Origin: Ficedula albicollis | Lineage: Eukaryota > Chordata > Aves > Passeriformes > Muscicapidae | Assembly: GCF_000247815.1 (NCBI RefSeq) | Contig: NC_021673.1 | Span: 39,262,592 to 39,326,591, forward strand | Direction of reading: 5' to 3' | DNA: 64,000 bases | In this document: positions 11,854 to 34,100 of the stretch, piece after piece | Layout of the letters: every line of letters starts with the position of its first letter | Position numbering within the stretch: the stretch's first letter is position 1 | Program-made: the position numbers and the translations under genes | Notes under the pieces: model-generated | The model's input: the letters and a program-made list of their open reading frames with translations, nothing else | The model's database searches: none | Told to the model about the DNA's origin: nothing

Positions 11854-14800
11854 TTTAAAGGCATTTATTCTGGATTAGCTTGCTGTAAGGCAGTCTTTTT
11901 GTGTAAAATTCAGCAGTGACTTCATAGTAAAGTTTATTTATCAGAAAATAATGTTGTTATGCAGTGGAGAAACAGTGAATAATTCCATTATATAAAAATG
12001 ATTGCCTCATTTTTAGTACACATTGGGTTTTGGGGGAGAAGGGCTTTTTATTTTTGCAAGATTAGGTGATGTTTGATTTAACTTTTGTTTGGGAGGAATT
12101 GACAGTAAACAACACTGAATGCTCCCATCACAAATCTAATAGAGATTTTTATCCTTTTTATTGTAACTTTAAAATTGTCAATTCTGTGACAGCAGTGCAG
12201 TATCTTCTGCATATATCATAATTCTATGGCTAATGCATAAAACCCATGGTAACAAACTGGATTTTACACTTTAACATGTTTTAATTCTGAAGTGGCTTTT
12301 ATTTTTCAGTGTGTTATTACACTAGTTTATGATATGTCTGTTTTCACATAAGAAGGCAGTATTTATAATTTTATGCTTCTGAGCTAAATAGATATTTTTT
12401 TAAAATGTAATTAAAGTATGCTTTGGATAGCTATATGTGTCAACTGTATGGTCATTTCAACATAGGATGGGATCCAGAGAATTTTAAAATTCTGTACAGT
12501 CTCATTATTTGCTATCTTAGGTAGCCTAAATGGGATAAATATATGTATTGCCTACAAAATTAGACATGTTATAACCCTTGCAGAGAAAATTGATGGAATG
12601 TAACGCATTTAATTTTCAGAGAAGTTTAGGACTGAAAAATTAGATGTCTGCCTAGTATGCAATTTCAGATTTGTTGATATAAATAATTGATTGTAAGCTC
12701 ATAGCTGTGGCATTTAGGGTTGCAAACCAGAGATTTTTAAAAAACCTTCTAAATTTGGGACTTGCAGCCAGAGTGAATTCGTAGAAATGCTGGTTTCAGA
12801 ATCACTGCAGTGAACTCGGTGCCAGGTTTTGCAGCAGCATGAAGTAACTGTGGATGGGATTCATTAAGCGTTCTAGGTTAAGCTGTTGGCTGGAGTTAAC
12901 TGGGCTTGAGTGTTCCACAGGAATTTTGACAGAGTCTAGTGTGAAAATGAACCTTCCCATTATTTCAGATTTTGTTGGAGAGCTTAAAAAGCAGGGAATT
13001 AATGACTGAACCTTTCTTGGAAGAGTTTGTGTCTTTTGATTGCAGGAGAAAAGTTAGCCTTGCTCTGTGTTACCTTGGAGTATGTTCCTTTTTCTGCAGC
13101 AGGCATCATGGGACACGCTTGGTTTTTCTCATTCAAAATACTTTGTGGGGGTGCACTTCTTGGCACTGCACCTCTCATATTGCTGGCTGGGTCAGAAACA
13201 CAGCCATGGTGTCTTGTGTCTCCTGCATACAACCTGCCACGTTGCCTGCCAGAAACAATGCTTGGAGTCACTTTGTGCCTCAGGTACAAAGAACAGGTTC
13301 TTTGTCTCCCTTTGCTGAGGTACTTGTATGAGATCTGCTGGAGTTTGGCTCAGAGAAAATACTTGGCTCCAGTGGGGGGTAAAAACCCAACACCCAAGGT
13401 GCCCTTCCTCATGGTTGGCTGTTTGTTTATTTGTGTTCTGTTACACATAAAATAAGACCTGTCAGTCCATAAAACTATTTCTAAAAGAGTGCTTGCTTCA
13501 CTGCCATGTCTTATTCTCAGCAACGTCCTGTTGGTAGCAGGACAGTAAAACACTTAGACACACAGTGTGCACATTACAGAAATGAAGTGTCATATCAAAA
13601 ATGGCTGTAAACATTTTCACAGTCACTTGTCATTGCACGTTTGAAGGTGGGAAATTTTTACAGAAGACAACTCCATTTTCTTCCTTCCCTGCGTGTCCAG
13701 GCTGCCTAGAAGGGAAGATGTATTTACTCAGTTTTGGATTTCAGTGGGCTGTTGTGGACATGACTGCTACAATTCTACTTGTCTGTGTACATTCCTCAGC
13801 AATCTGTCAACACAGTGATTAAGTACCAGTGCAAGAGGGCTATTCTGAATTTTGATCCAACATTAACCAAGTTAATTTGGGGGGTTTTTTGTTGCCACTT
13901 TTTTTTGTTTGTTGGTAAACCATAGCCTTGGAAGAATAAGGTCAGATGATCACAAGTATTATTGCTATGGAATACTCTCCAGCTTATAGGCAGCACATAA
14001 TCAACTCAGAAAATCTCATTTGTGTCTGGAATTGCTGTGGTGTAAATCAGATTTAAATTCATGATTTAAAATGCATTCAAGTGTAATGGCCTTCTGCATC
14101 ACAAGCCTTCCTAAGTGATATTTAATTAATCATGTATATTATCCATGATTCTTTTGCCATACATGTGGGGCTTGCATTTTCAGGTAGCTACAAATGCAGC
14201 CTCAAAAGCCCGCAGTGTGGCGGCTGTAGGATGATGCATTCTGAAGATGTTCTACAATAACCTGCTTTCTCCTTACTGAATGCAAATAGCTGAGGGATGA
14301 CAGCTATCTTAGTTTCAGTAGAATCTTTATGATTTATATGATAATGATAATTTTATTCTGGTGCCAGTACAGAGCACTTTGCAGACTGATATCAAGGTTA
14401 ATTGTCACTTTGAGAAGAAGTGAAGCACAGTCTGCCAACCTGATGCTGTGCTCAGCTGAGAAAGATAATTGTTATTCAAGTAGTATTTAAATGAGCCCAA
14501 ATGCTGATAAATACACAACCCAAATCTTTATTTTTTTTTCCTCTCATGTTTATTCACTGTGCTAAAGAATGAGGTCATCACTGTGTATAAATACCACTAA
14601 TGGACGCTGTAGTAAAAACATGCTGAGTATTTACAGAACTTACAAGGAGTGGGTTCCTCCTCCCCCCATGTGTGGGCTGAAGGGAAATATTTTAAACTTG
14701 AGTTCCTCTTGTCAACACATCCTAATTCTTCTATGTTGCTGGTTGCTTGTAGCAGTTGTACTGTTACCTTATATGTGACCTGACCTTACTGGAGCACCTG

Positions 14801-17375
14801 AGGGGTTTGCAATCTGTACCAGGGCTTGAGATTTCTAAGTGTTATTCCATGCTCCACTTATCTCATGGTGGTTTTAAAGATAGCTTCAAATTTTTCCCCC
14901 TGGGCTTGGGGAAATGCAAGCAGCTCAGCACCCAAAGAAACAGCGCAGAAACATGCAAATATTGCTATAAATTAGAAGGTTGGATATTTTGGTTTTCCTG
15001 GTAGCTTCACGGCTTTTTTAAGGTAGATGATCAGCTGTATGCAATACTGCAGTTCTGTATCCTAGAAAGCAATGGGGCTGTCCCTAAAACTGGGACTGAC
15101 TTTATTCCATTTACATAACCCCTCTCATCCTAGGGTCTTCAAGATTAAGATTTTACTGTGTATTTCAAAAGATTTCAATTGAATAGAATGCATACACTTT
15201 ATTCCACCTGCTACCCCTCGAGAGGATTTGTTTTTTCCTCCTGTGCTGTTTGAAAATTATTGGTTGCAGAAGTTTCTTAGCCTTGAGAGCTTTTTAGTTA
15301 ATTTTGATATAGCAGTAAATGTCTTTATACTTTAATTGCTGTTTTTTCTGCACTGTCAAACTGACTTTTTCCTAATTCACATGAAAACTTCCGATCTATG
15401 TTTAGCAATTTGTTTGTTGCTAATATTCCAGTGAAGTTGGTGGGTTCTGTTTGTTTGGGGTTTTTGTAATTATTTACTATCTTAATTTGATGCAATTTCT
15501 GGATTAAATTAATAACTGATGTAACTCTGCTAGACAGACTATATTATAAATGTGCCAAGAATTTGCACAAAGCACAGTAAAATGATAGAATTGTTACTTT
15601 CAAGACTTTAAGAAGTAAAAATACACTTGCCTTAGTGGTTTATGTCAAGGGAATGATTTTTTTCTGTGACAGTTCACAAATTCATGGCTAGCATGTTTGC
15701 ATATTATTACTTTGTAGGAGGACAGTTTGGTACTTAACTGGCAAGAAACCACTTGTTTGTTAATTCTGTTATTGCATTATAGTCCTGTGGCTAAGAAACA
15801 TAAGTGCTTAAATGGCTTGTTTTCAGTTCTAAACACTTCCATACGTTCCTGTAACATTTTTAGAGAGTCTGTATGGCTTAGTAGCTTTCCACATGACTAA
15901 TGCAGATTTTAACAAGCAAAATGGAAAAGGGCCAACTCATAATTGTTAGTGCAGTGGCATAATCAGCCATACATGGTTTGTTTGTTATAGCTCAACAACA
16001 GAAGAATGTTTCAAAGAGAAAACATGCGGACATGATTAGTAAGTAGCACAGTGATGTGAGACTGTCCAACTACAGAAGCTGTCTAGCTGGGTTATTAATT
16101 TACTTCAGGATAAGCTTTCATTTTTCTTATCATAAGGGGCACAGATAATGTCAGATTTTAGTAGCCATTTACACTGAACTGCTAAGAAAAAAATACATGA
16201 AAGGGTTTTTTTCTGGGATGAATGGATGTAGACGTGTGGTGAATGCGACATGTTGTGCAAACTGCTGAACTGATTAGAGCTTGCTTAATGCAAATATGAG
16301 AGGAGGAAAAAAATATCTGGCAGAGAGATAGTTGTTTTTGGACAATAAAATGTTTAATCAGATGGTTATCAAAGATATAGGTAAGTAACTTCAGCATTTC
16401 TATTGTAGCAATTACAAAGGCTGCAAAATATGCATCCTTTCTGGCTGTGTATCGATTGACATGAAATGGAATAGGAAATAGCAGTGCAGTGTGGTAAGTA
16501 ATGGGGAGAAGACTCAATTGCATGATAGTTGCTGTTACTGCTTTTCAGTCTTACTTTGATGAATTTGTTGGAAGCAAGTTTTAAAACAAAAAATTGAAAC
16601 CAAAAAGAAACAAAATGCCTTATCTATTAAATAGAAAAAGGTAAATTTGCTGCTTATATGTGGGGAGGCAGTGTATTAGTATCTGGTTTTCAAGAGTAAA
16701 TGTCATTCAGTCCTAAAATTTCCACTGAGTTTACAGATTAATTTTGCCCACAATTTCACTCACCCTTTAGCAAAACAGTTGGCTTGCAAGCCTTATGGTC
16801 TTCCAGCTTCTGCTACGTGTTCTTTCATACCCCTGACACAGTGGCTTGAATCATCAACTTTTTCTAATATGCAGACTACAGAAGCTGATGAATTGGTTGA
16901 ATTAGTTTTAAACTGATTTTAATTAAAATGTGTCCAGATTGTTTTTTAATTCTTTAGTTTCTGTCTTATTTAGGGTTTTATTAAGTCTATTGATTTTTAA
17001 ACTGAATCAATGTAAACCTTGTTTCTAAATGTTCTTTCAACTTTTTGACCATTTCAGCTAAAAGTAGTCTTAAATTCCGTGTTTTTCTTGAACAGTGAAA
17101 GTTTATACATTAGCAAGCCTTCAGCTGGGTGTCCATTTTGCTGCTTTATTCCTTAGTTCTTCCTGAAGAAAAAAACTCAGAAAGTCCAAAAACTAAGTAG
17201 TGTGTTGGTAGCTAATTGTAGCTAATTTATTCACCTCTTCAAATTTTATTGGTTTCAATGATTTTATTGAACAGGAAACTTCCTTTAACCCAAAAGATGT
17301 TTTTGAAGGCAAAATAAACATATGTTGTACAATGTAATTTTTTGATGGCGTCTGTACAGCTTCTGTAAAATCAAA
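11854..17375. other. Unique AT-rich non-coding DNA
   Basis: About 5.5 kb without a recognised repeat or gene. Overlapping open frames cluster at 12972-13455 (up to 142 codons plus, 96 minus) in a locally GC-richer patch. All three plus frames are open in part and none resembles a known protein, so I read this as chance. The stretch 14090-14480 keeps several CpGs and looks non-repetitive. A 113-codon minus frame at 16182-16523 is likewise unsupported. Confidence 0.55.
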
Positions 17376-17733
17376 TTCTGGAGAGAAGGAAAAATTCAGG
17401 GAGATCTTATAAATACCAAGACAGTGTAAAGAATGTGAAGCCAGGCTCTTTTCAGATGTGCCTGGTGACAGGGTAAGAAGCAGCAAGCACAAAGGGAAGC
17501 ACAGGAGGTTCTGTCTGAGCATCAGAAAACACTTTTTTCACTGTGAGGTTGACCAAGCATTGCCACAGCTCACCCAGAGAGATTGTGGAGTCTCCATCCT
17601 CAGAGATATTCAAAAGAAGTCTGGACACAGTCCTGGGCAACTGGCTGGAGGTGGCCCTACTTAAGATGGGGGTCTGGGCAGGATGACCTCCATAGGACCT
17701 TGTCAACCTCTGCTGTTTCTGGAATTCTCTGAT
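17376..17733 (+). mobile_element. CR1 LINE, 5'-truncated 3' end
   Basis: The order of landmarks is that of an avian CR1 3' region read on the plus strand: a ctggagagaagg-like start, gggagatcttat, ccaggctcttttcag, gacaggg, aggttctgtctgagc, agagagattgtggagtct, gagatattcaaaa, then a degenerate tail ending gaattctctgat. CR1 elements in birds are usually 5'-truncated non-LTR retrotransposon copies, and this one keeps only about 360 bases. A 68-codon open frame inside (17458-17664) is a decayed remnant. It is old, with many substitutions. The family is inferred from remembered consensus features, not from a search. Confidence 0.85.
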
Positions 17734-27833
<10,100 letters not shown>

Positions 27834-27950
27834 TCCTTCCCCCCTCCAAAAAAAAAAAAAAAAACAAAAAAAAAAAAAGGGGGGGGGCCTTCCCCCCCCC
27901 AAAAAAAAAAAAAAAACCAAACAAAAAAAACCCACCCACCAAAACAAAAT
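27834..27950. repeat. Homopolymer mosaic (C, A, G, C, A runs) with copied flank
   Basis: A block beginning ccttcccccc then a long A run occurs at about 27835 and again at about 27888, an offset of about 53. Nine Gs (27879-27887) lie between them. The A runs are lightly interrupted by c. A 68-codon frame (27809-28015) across it is not coding. The layout resembles the G runs near 40.1 and 45.5 kb, on a smaller scale. Confidence 0.85.
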
Positions 27951-28883
27951 TAAGACAGGCTGTTTCTTGGCCAGAAGATGTAGATCTGGCTTACATTTAT
28001 GATTCTCAGGTGTAGGTGTCCTGCAAGTATTGATTATTTCATTCTGGAATGAACATGAGATTGATAAGGGATGTCAATAAAAGAGATAACAGTGTAGAGG
28101 GGATAACTGATGTTACCGAGTCAGGAACAGTCAGATTTCATTACATGTATTTTTCTGGGACTGTAGCACTGGGTTCCTAGGAAATCATCTGTAGGTAGAA
28201 TTGGGATCACTGTCCAACTTTTCTTGGATCCTAAGCCACTGTAGAAATTGCTTTTCCACCAGTCCTAGGAGAGGAGTTTGCCTCAGCCTGTCTTTGATGC
28301 TAACCATAGTTACTGATTCCTTAGAGCTGCAGCTTGTGTTTCATTGGCCACGTTTCTTTTGCCCTTATTTTCCCCCAGGCACATGTAATTCTGAAACAGC
28401 ACGGCTGTCCTTCTGTCCTCTGCAGTGTTTCATGTGCTCTGCAAAGGGACTGTGCTGGGTCAGGTGTTGCACCTTCCTCTGTTGAGGAGCTGATTAGCAT
28501 TAGAGCTAATGATAGATACTTTTGCTGATAGTGCTGAAATCCAAAGACTTAATGCCGCTCAATGTCAATAGATACGGCTTTGCGTTTCAATGCAATGTAA
28601 ACAGAAAAGAAGCAGCTCCCTTTGAAAAGCAAATGATTTCGGCATTAGCGTGTATTAGTGTAATGGCAGCATTGAAGTAATGTCTGCTGACTTCTGAGTA
28701 GGTCAAGTAGCGTGCAGTGTTTGGAAGACCTGTGTTTTTTGTACATGAATATAGCTCAAACTGAGACAATGGCTTCTGTAAAATGAATTTTTTCTAATAC
28801 AAAAAAACTGACTTGCACAAAAATGTGTTTGCATTGTTCAGAATGATGGGAAGTGTTCTTAAGCTTCACTTCCTTGCTGTAAA
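27951..28883. other. Unique non-coding DNA with a CpG-retaining stretch
   Basis: No gene is recognised. Chance frames of up to 94 codons occur at 28201-28485. Positions 28554-28711 contain six CpGs and repeated attagc/gctaat-like motifs in an otherwise CpG-poor region, so this could be a conserved regulatory element. No comparison could be made here. Confidence 0.4.
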
Positions 28884-29105
28884 ATTTTCAGGTTTTTCGG
28901 TTATTCCCCAAACTCATAAAGTAAATAAAGGTGTCTTGTATTAAATAGCAGTATTTTAGCAGGAATTAGCATACAAATGCTTGAAACTGAAAGTATTTTC
29001 GGGTTTTTCGGTTATTCCCCAAACCCATAAAATAAATAAAGGTGTCATGTATTAAATAGCAGTATTTTAGCAGGAATTAGCATACAAATGCTTGAAACTG
29101 AAAGT
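28884..29105. repeat. Direct tandem doublet, 111-bp units
   Basis: Copies lie at 28884-28994 and 28995-29105, centred on ggtttttcggttattcccca and ending cttgaaactgaaagt. Several substitutions separate them (aactcataaagt versus aacccataaaat, gtcttg versus gtcatg). This makes the pair more diverged than the 1,178- and 1,665-bp pairs. Confidence 0.95.
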
Positions 29106-29830
29106 TTATAATGCCTTTTATCCTTTTTATGCTTATCTGTTTTAAATAGCTTCAGTGCTCTGTGAAGACAAAGGCACTGGTGTACATGCCACTGATAATA
29201 GACAGTGTGACCGTATCATGTATGCTTCCTTAATAATGTCTGACATTATCAGATTGATTAACTCAGCAGGGGGCTTTAATCAGATTTAACTACTGTTGGC
29301 AGCTGTACACTGGCAGAATAGTAATACATCAGGGAGTAATATTGAACTTCTTTTATAAGCTGTATTAATCTTGAAACTAAAAAATGTACCATAAAAATTA
29401 TCATTATTTCTAGTACTAATGCAAAGAAAAGTGAAGCTTACACATTGCTCACACAATCTCACATCTCTTTTGGACTGTGCTTTACCAAATTTTCTGTTTT
29501 CATCACTGCCAAATACCAATGACTTTCAGATTCTCATTTTGTAGTTAATGGGAGTGTATCTTAAATATAAATATTTCTTTCAATATTCAAAGACCAATAA
29601 ATCATTTGGGACTCAATGAATTAAGCAGAAAAAATAATGAAAATATTTCATAGCTACAGTTTTAAACATTTGTGTAGGTGACAAAGTGACAATAGTTGGG
29701 TTTTGTGCTCTGTCCTTTTCAAGTTAAATGCCATATCATGACACTTTTTTTTTTTTAGTTTTATTCAGTGCAGAATGCTCTCAGTATTAATAAATAAAAT
29801 GCAGGCTTCAAAGATGTTAATGTAACACTC
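29106..29830. other. Unique AT-rich non-coding DNA
   Basis: No gene or repeat is recognised. The stretch 29215-29285 is non-repetitive, with a gattgattaac motif. A T run lies at 29746-29757. Confidence 0.5.
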
Positions 29831-29972
29831 ATTCATAGATCAATAGGTCAGAAGGGACAGCTGTGATCATCAAGTGTGACCTTCTGCCTATCGCATGTCA
29901 TTAAGATTTTCCGAGTTCATTCTCCTTTGAACTAATGCATGTCTTCCTGGAAAGACGGACTTTTGATTGAAA
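29831..29972 (-). mobile_element. Ancient CR1-type LINE 3' end (archosaur/turtle-shared type)
   Basis: On the plus strand the order is attcatagatc, ggtcagaagggacag, tgatcatca, gtgaccttctgc, then further down gcatgtcttcctggaaagac. This matches the reverse complement of an old CR1 3' end that I know from turtle and crocodile genomes (cagaagggacc, gatcatctagtctgacctcctgc). The element therefore lies on the minus strand. It is heavily decayed and only about 140 bases remain. The family name cannot be fixed without a repeat library search. Confidence 0.65.
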
Positions 29973-31000
29973 CAAATTAATGAAGGGGACAAGCATAGTC
30001 CTAGATTATTTGTCTCAGTTATCCTTTGTGTAAATTGCAGTCTGGATTGGTTTTGGGGGGTTTTAAAATGTAGTTAAATGCTGATTCTGCTGTTGCTACA
30101 TTGTGTTTTTCATTGACTTTCCTTGCTTTGTATTTCTCCATAACTTCTTATTTGAAAGCAAAATAATTCCAGTTCCTGGAGTATTCTTGTTCCACAGTAA
30201 GCTTTCCAGGTTTTGACTACTGTTGTATAGTGCCTGTATTCAGGTGGATTTTTGTGGCACATTTTTGAGTCTTCCTTCCCAAATCAAATTATGTTGTTAT
30301 TCTGAATGTGCATATTTATGTCTTGCATATAAGGTTTTGTGTTTCTTGATATTTCAAAGCTGCTATTTACTTGTATTGATCATATCAAGAAGTTTGGGTT
30401 GTTTGATCTAGGCAGTTCAGAGTTTTTCCATATCTCCCACCCCTGTTGAAGTTGTAATTGTTACCAGTGATGATTTAGTTCACTCCAGGTTATGAATATT
30501 AATGTGAGCCGCAGAGCACCAAGCCTTGATTTTGCAGGTTACTGCTAGACTGTTTCAACTCCTCCTTTTTCAACTGAGCCTAAAGCCCTGCCATTTTATT
30601 CTCTACATTTCTTGTATTGCAAGCAGATTGGAAGAGTATGACCTTCTCTCCTCCTCTTCCAGACTACGAGTCTTAGATGGCTGACACCCCATAGCTGGTG
30701 CAGTAGACTGAGCTGTGCTTAAACAATCATTTATTCATCAGAGCAATTTTTTTTAATTTTGTGGAAAATTCTTTATCAATAGTTTTTCACATTGCTTAAT
30801 TCACAACTGGAAGAGTAAGTTAGTCTAATTTGTGGAGTATTCAGTGTGCTGGGTTTTTTTGTTTCTGTCTCAGACTCTAGTAAGAGCTGCTGCACAAGTG
30901 AGCTTTGCAGAAGAGGGAGTGATGCAGTTGGCTGCAGCTTGGAAAAATCCTTATCTGTATTTCAAAGGTCTAACATATCTTCAGATTCATAGAGTTTCAT
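29973..31000. other. Unique AT-rich non-coding DNA
   Basis: No gene or repeat is recognised. A 62-codon frame at 30223-30411 and an 87-codon frame at 30832-31095 are chance; the second runs into the CR1 that follows. Confidence 0.5.
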
Positions 31001-31140
31001 GTCCATGTCTTCAAGGCCAGGTTGGATGGGGCTCTGAGCAGCCTGGTCCAGGGAGAGGTGTCCCTGCCCACAGCAGGGAGATTAGAACTGGATGATTGAT
31101 GAGGTCACTTCCAATCCAGGCCATTCCGTGATTCTGTGAT
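31001..31140 (+). mobile_element. CR1 LINE, short 3' end
   Basis: It contains tcttcaaggccaggttggat, ggggctctgagcagcctggt, gaggtgtccctgccca, gaactggatgatt, ggtcacttccaatccaggcc and the terminal repeat attccgtgattctgtgat. These are the landmarks of a bird CR1 3' end in the plus orientation. About 140 bases survive, strongly 5'-truncated. The terminal octamer-like repeat is intact enough to mark the 3' end at 31140. Confidence 0.93.
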
Positions 31141-34100
31141 CTTTGCTAAAACAGAATAAAATCATTGGTATGAAGTTAGGTGAGGAAATTATTTGAAGTG
31201 ATCATAAATAACAAAATCATAATGAAATATGTGAATTACTTTATAGAAATCTAATTTATTTTTTTTCCCAGAGTACCAAACTTCTCGCTCCAAATGGTAG
31301 TGATGATTACTGAGCTGATATTACAACTGCTGCAATGTTCCCACTGCTTTGCTGAGTTTATAATGGAAGGATCTCAGGCAGTGACAACTGTGTGCACTTC
31401 ATTATGTGTATATGACAGAGAATTTCATTTATATAATGTAAGCAAGCAAAGAGATGTTATTTTGAATGTATTTGCAATTATATAGGAAAGTGCTATTGGA
31501 GACCTGTAAAATAGATGAGCATTGATCACTAGCAGAGGTGGAAGAGAGTCAATAATAACATACATTCAGACAAATCAAAGTAGCTTTTGAGCAGTTCAAA
31601 AACACTCATTTCAATAAGATGCAGTAAGAACCGTCAAAAGTGTTGATAGTTCTCCAGCATTTCTACATACGTATGGGGGAGGGAGGTGGGAAAGATAGTA
31701 AGTTGATGAATATGTCAGGTATGAAGAGGAAATGCTTCTGAGAACAGGCAAATGTTTAAGCAGAATGTTACTAACATTGCAGCAGACATTGGCATCTGGC
31801 AGTCATGTAATTTATGACAGTGTGTATTTAAGCAGCAATTGCCCAGAAAGGCAGCAGATTATAAAAATGTACATAATTTTTTTAATTATTTTTGTTGTGC
31901 TTTTGTCACTGTGATTTTTTTCATTTCACAGCCATCCTTTGTAAGCCTAGTACCTCTGGGGCTGCCTTGCAGATCATTAAGGTGTTTTGAAACTGCTTTT
32001 GAATGACATCTTTTACAGATTACTTTCCTTGCATGTGACAGAAAGTGTTCTGTGCCACTGTTATGATAGATAAAATTGTTACCAGTCTGATGTTCTGGGA
32101 GCCCTATGGGGTATACTTGTGTGTATTTATTTGAAAATGTGTTATTTACAATTCTCATTTGTTGTTTCATGTCTTAAGGCCTAATTAAATTGGTTTGTGG
32201 ATCAGACTGAGTCTCCAGATTTACAAAAACAACACAAAAATACCCTAAAAATAACAGTAGTGATTCAAACAAACCTCTTACAAACATATATTCCACACAG
32301 TCTTATACAATGCTATACCTAAATATGTATTTACATGTTTTTCCTTGTTCAGGATAAACTTGAATAGCCCTGACTGTTTACATCTCCTCAGCTAGGACCT
32401 GTGTGGTATTTTTGTCACATGAGACATTCATTCTAGCATAGGAAGCTACATTGAAGGGGTTCAGATAGTCCAACATGTTTTCATGTGCATATTGTTATTG
32501 GTAAGGCAGAAGAAAAAGCGTATTCTCTGAAAGGACTTAACTTCATAAAGTGAAGTATGGGATGCAAAGATTGATTAATCAGGTTCTCTCTTTGCTGGAG
32601 ATATTTTGCTCCATGTCCCCATGAGTATCAGCTGCTCTGGAGAAAAAAAATAAACTGCTTTACCAGCAAGAATAAATTAGGAAAAAAACAAGTCAGTGTT
32701 AGAACAGTGAATTCAGCTGTTGCAAGAAAGAACATATTATATGCTGATAACTAGTCTACTTCTTAAAATTACTGAAAGATAATGCATTACCTGCACCAAA
32801 AAGAAATTTTAGGAAATGGCATAGTTAAAGATTTTCTTTCCTTACTGCTTAGATTTTTGCAAAAGGGTTCTTGCCTTCTGTGTCAGTCTTTGAATACCAA
32901 GTACCTTATGAATTTGAAGCTCCACTTGCCTCTAGCAGCTGGAAGGAACAGGCTGTCCAAAGTATTTTGGAGCTTGTGAGGCTGAATGCTGGGATTAGAT
33001 CGCTTGCTTCTTTTGCAGCCTTCCTGCTGTTGCTTTAAAAAGGGATTTTTAAAGTCTTTCACACAGTTCCCCAGGGTTATCTGGGTTATCCTGAGTTTTC
33101 TTTTTCCAATGAGTCATTGCTACTACTCATGATAAGCTTTTCTGTTTGTTTTTTTTTTTTTTTTCCCCACTGGTAGAGTGAGATTCACATACTTATTGCT
33201 GCTTTGGTTTGGGCATATGGCTGAAGAAAAAAATCACAAGTTTTTAAAAAAAAAAAGTTAATTTTCATTCTGCTCCTGTGTGCAGCCAGATAGAATGTTC
33301 TTTAGGCTGGGAATACAGTCCTACTGGTTTACATTTGGTTATTAAGTTCATAATTGGAAAATTGCATTTTTACCCTAGAAAGAGAGGAAGCTACTTTTGC
33401 TGCAAAACATAATTATTTTTCATAAAAACTTATTATTGAGTTAGATGACAAAGTGGTCATAAACCATTTTCCACTTGTCACTGCTGTTCAGAAGAGTGGG
33501 TTTTTACAGCCCTGTTGCCATGGACCATCAAATTTTGTTCTAGGCAATTGAGTTGGGACTCAAAGATAGGACAAATAAATCCTGGAAATGTCATCCCAAA
33601 TAAAAGATCATACACTTTTTAGTAGGATGGTGGGCTCAATTTATTTAGTGTCTTAGAAATAGCCGAACTTTATATCTGATGACAAAGCTTTTAATTGTCA
33701 GAGAAAGCAACAGTACTCTCTTGTATGAGATCCAGGGGGAAAAAATAACTGAATATGAAAGGACAAAGGGTGAGAGCAAACAGCTCTCATCAATAGATGT
33801 GTTACAGTGAACTCAGCGTGCTGAAGATGTGTAGAACAGATCATCACTCCTCTAAAGAAAGTGGCATTTTCACTCAAATATTGTAGCAAGTACAATTAGA
33901 GATACACTGACAATCTGCTTCTTGTGGGAGTAGATCTCCCATCAGAAGAAAAGGTTTTTCTTTTGCTATGAGCTATAACTGTAAAATAACTAGAATGTAA
34001 TCATTTGGGTCAGATCATTGTAGCAGGATTATTAATTTAAATATTATTTTAAAAATACTATATAATCCACATTAAAGTTGTGAAACAAAGATGCAATCGT

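Noticed and set aside
12972..13455. Cluster of overlapping frames on both strands (up to 142 codons)
   Set aside because: Openness in several frames at once reflects local composition. No known protein was recognised.
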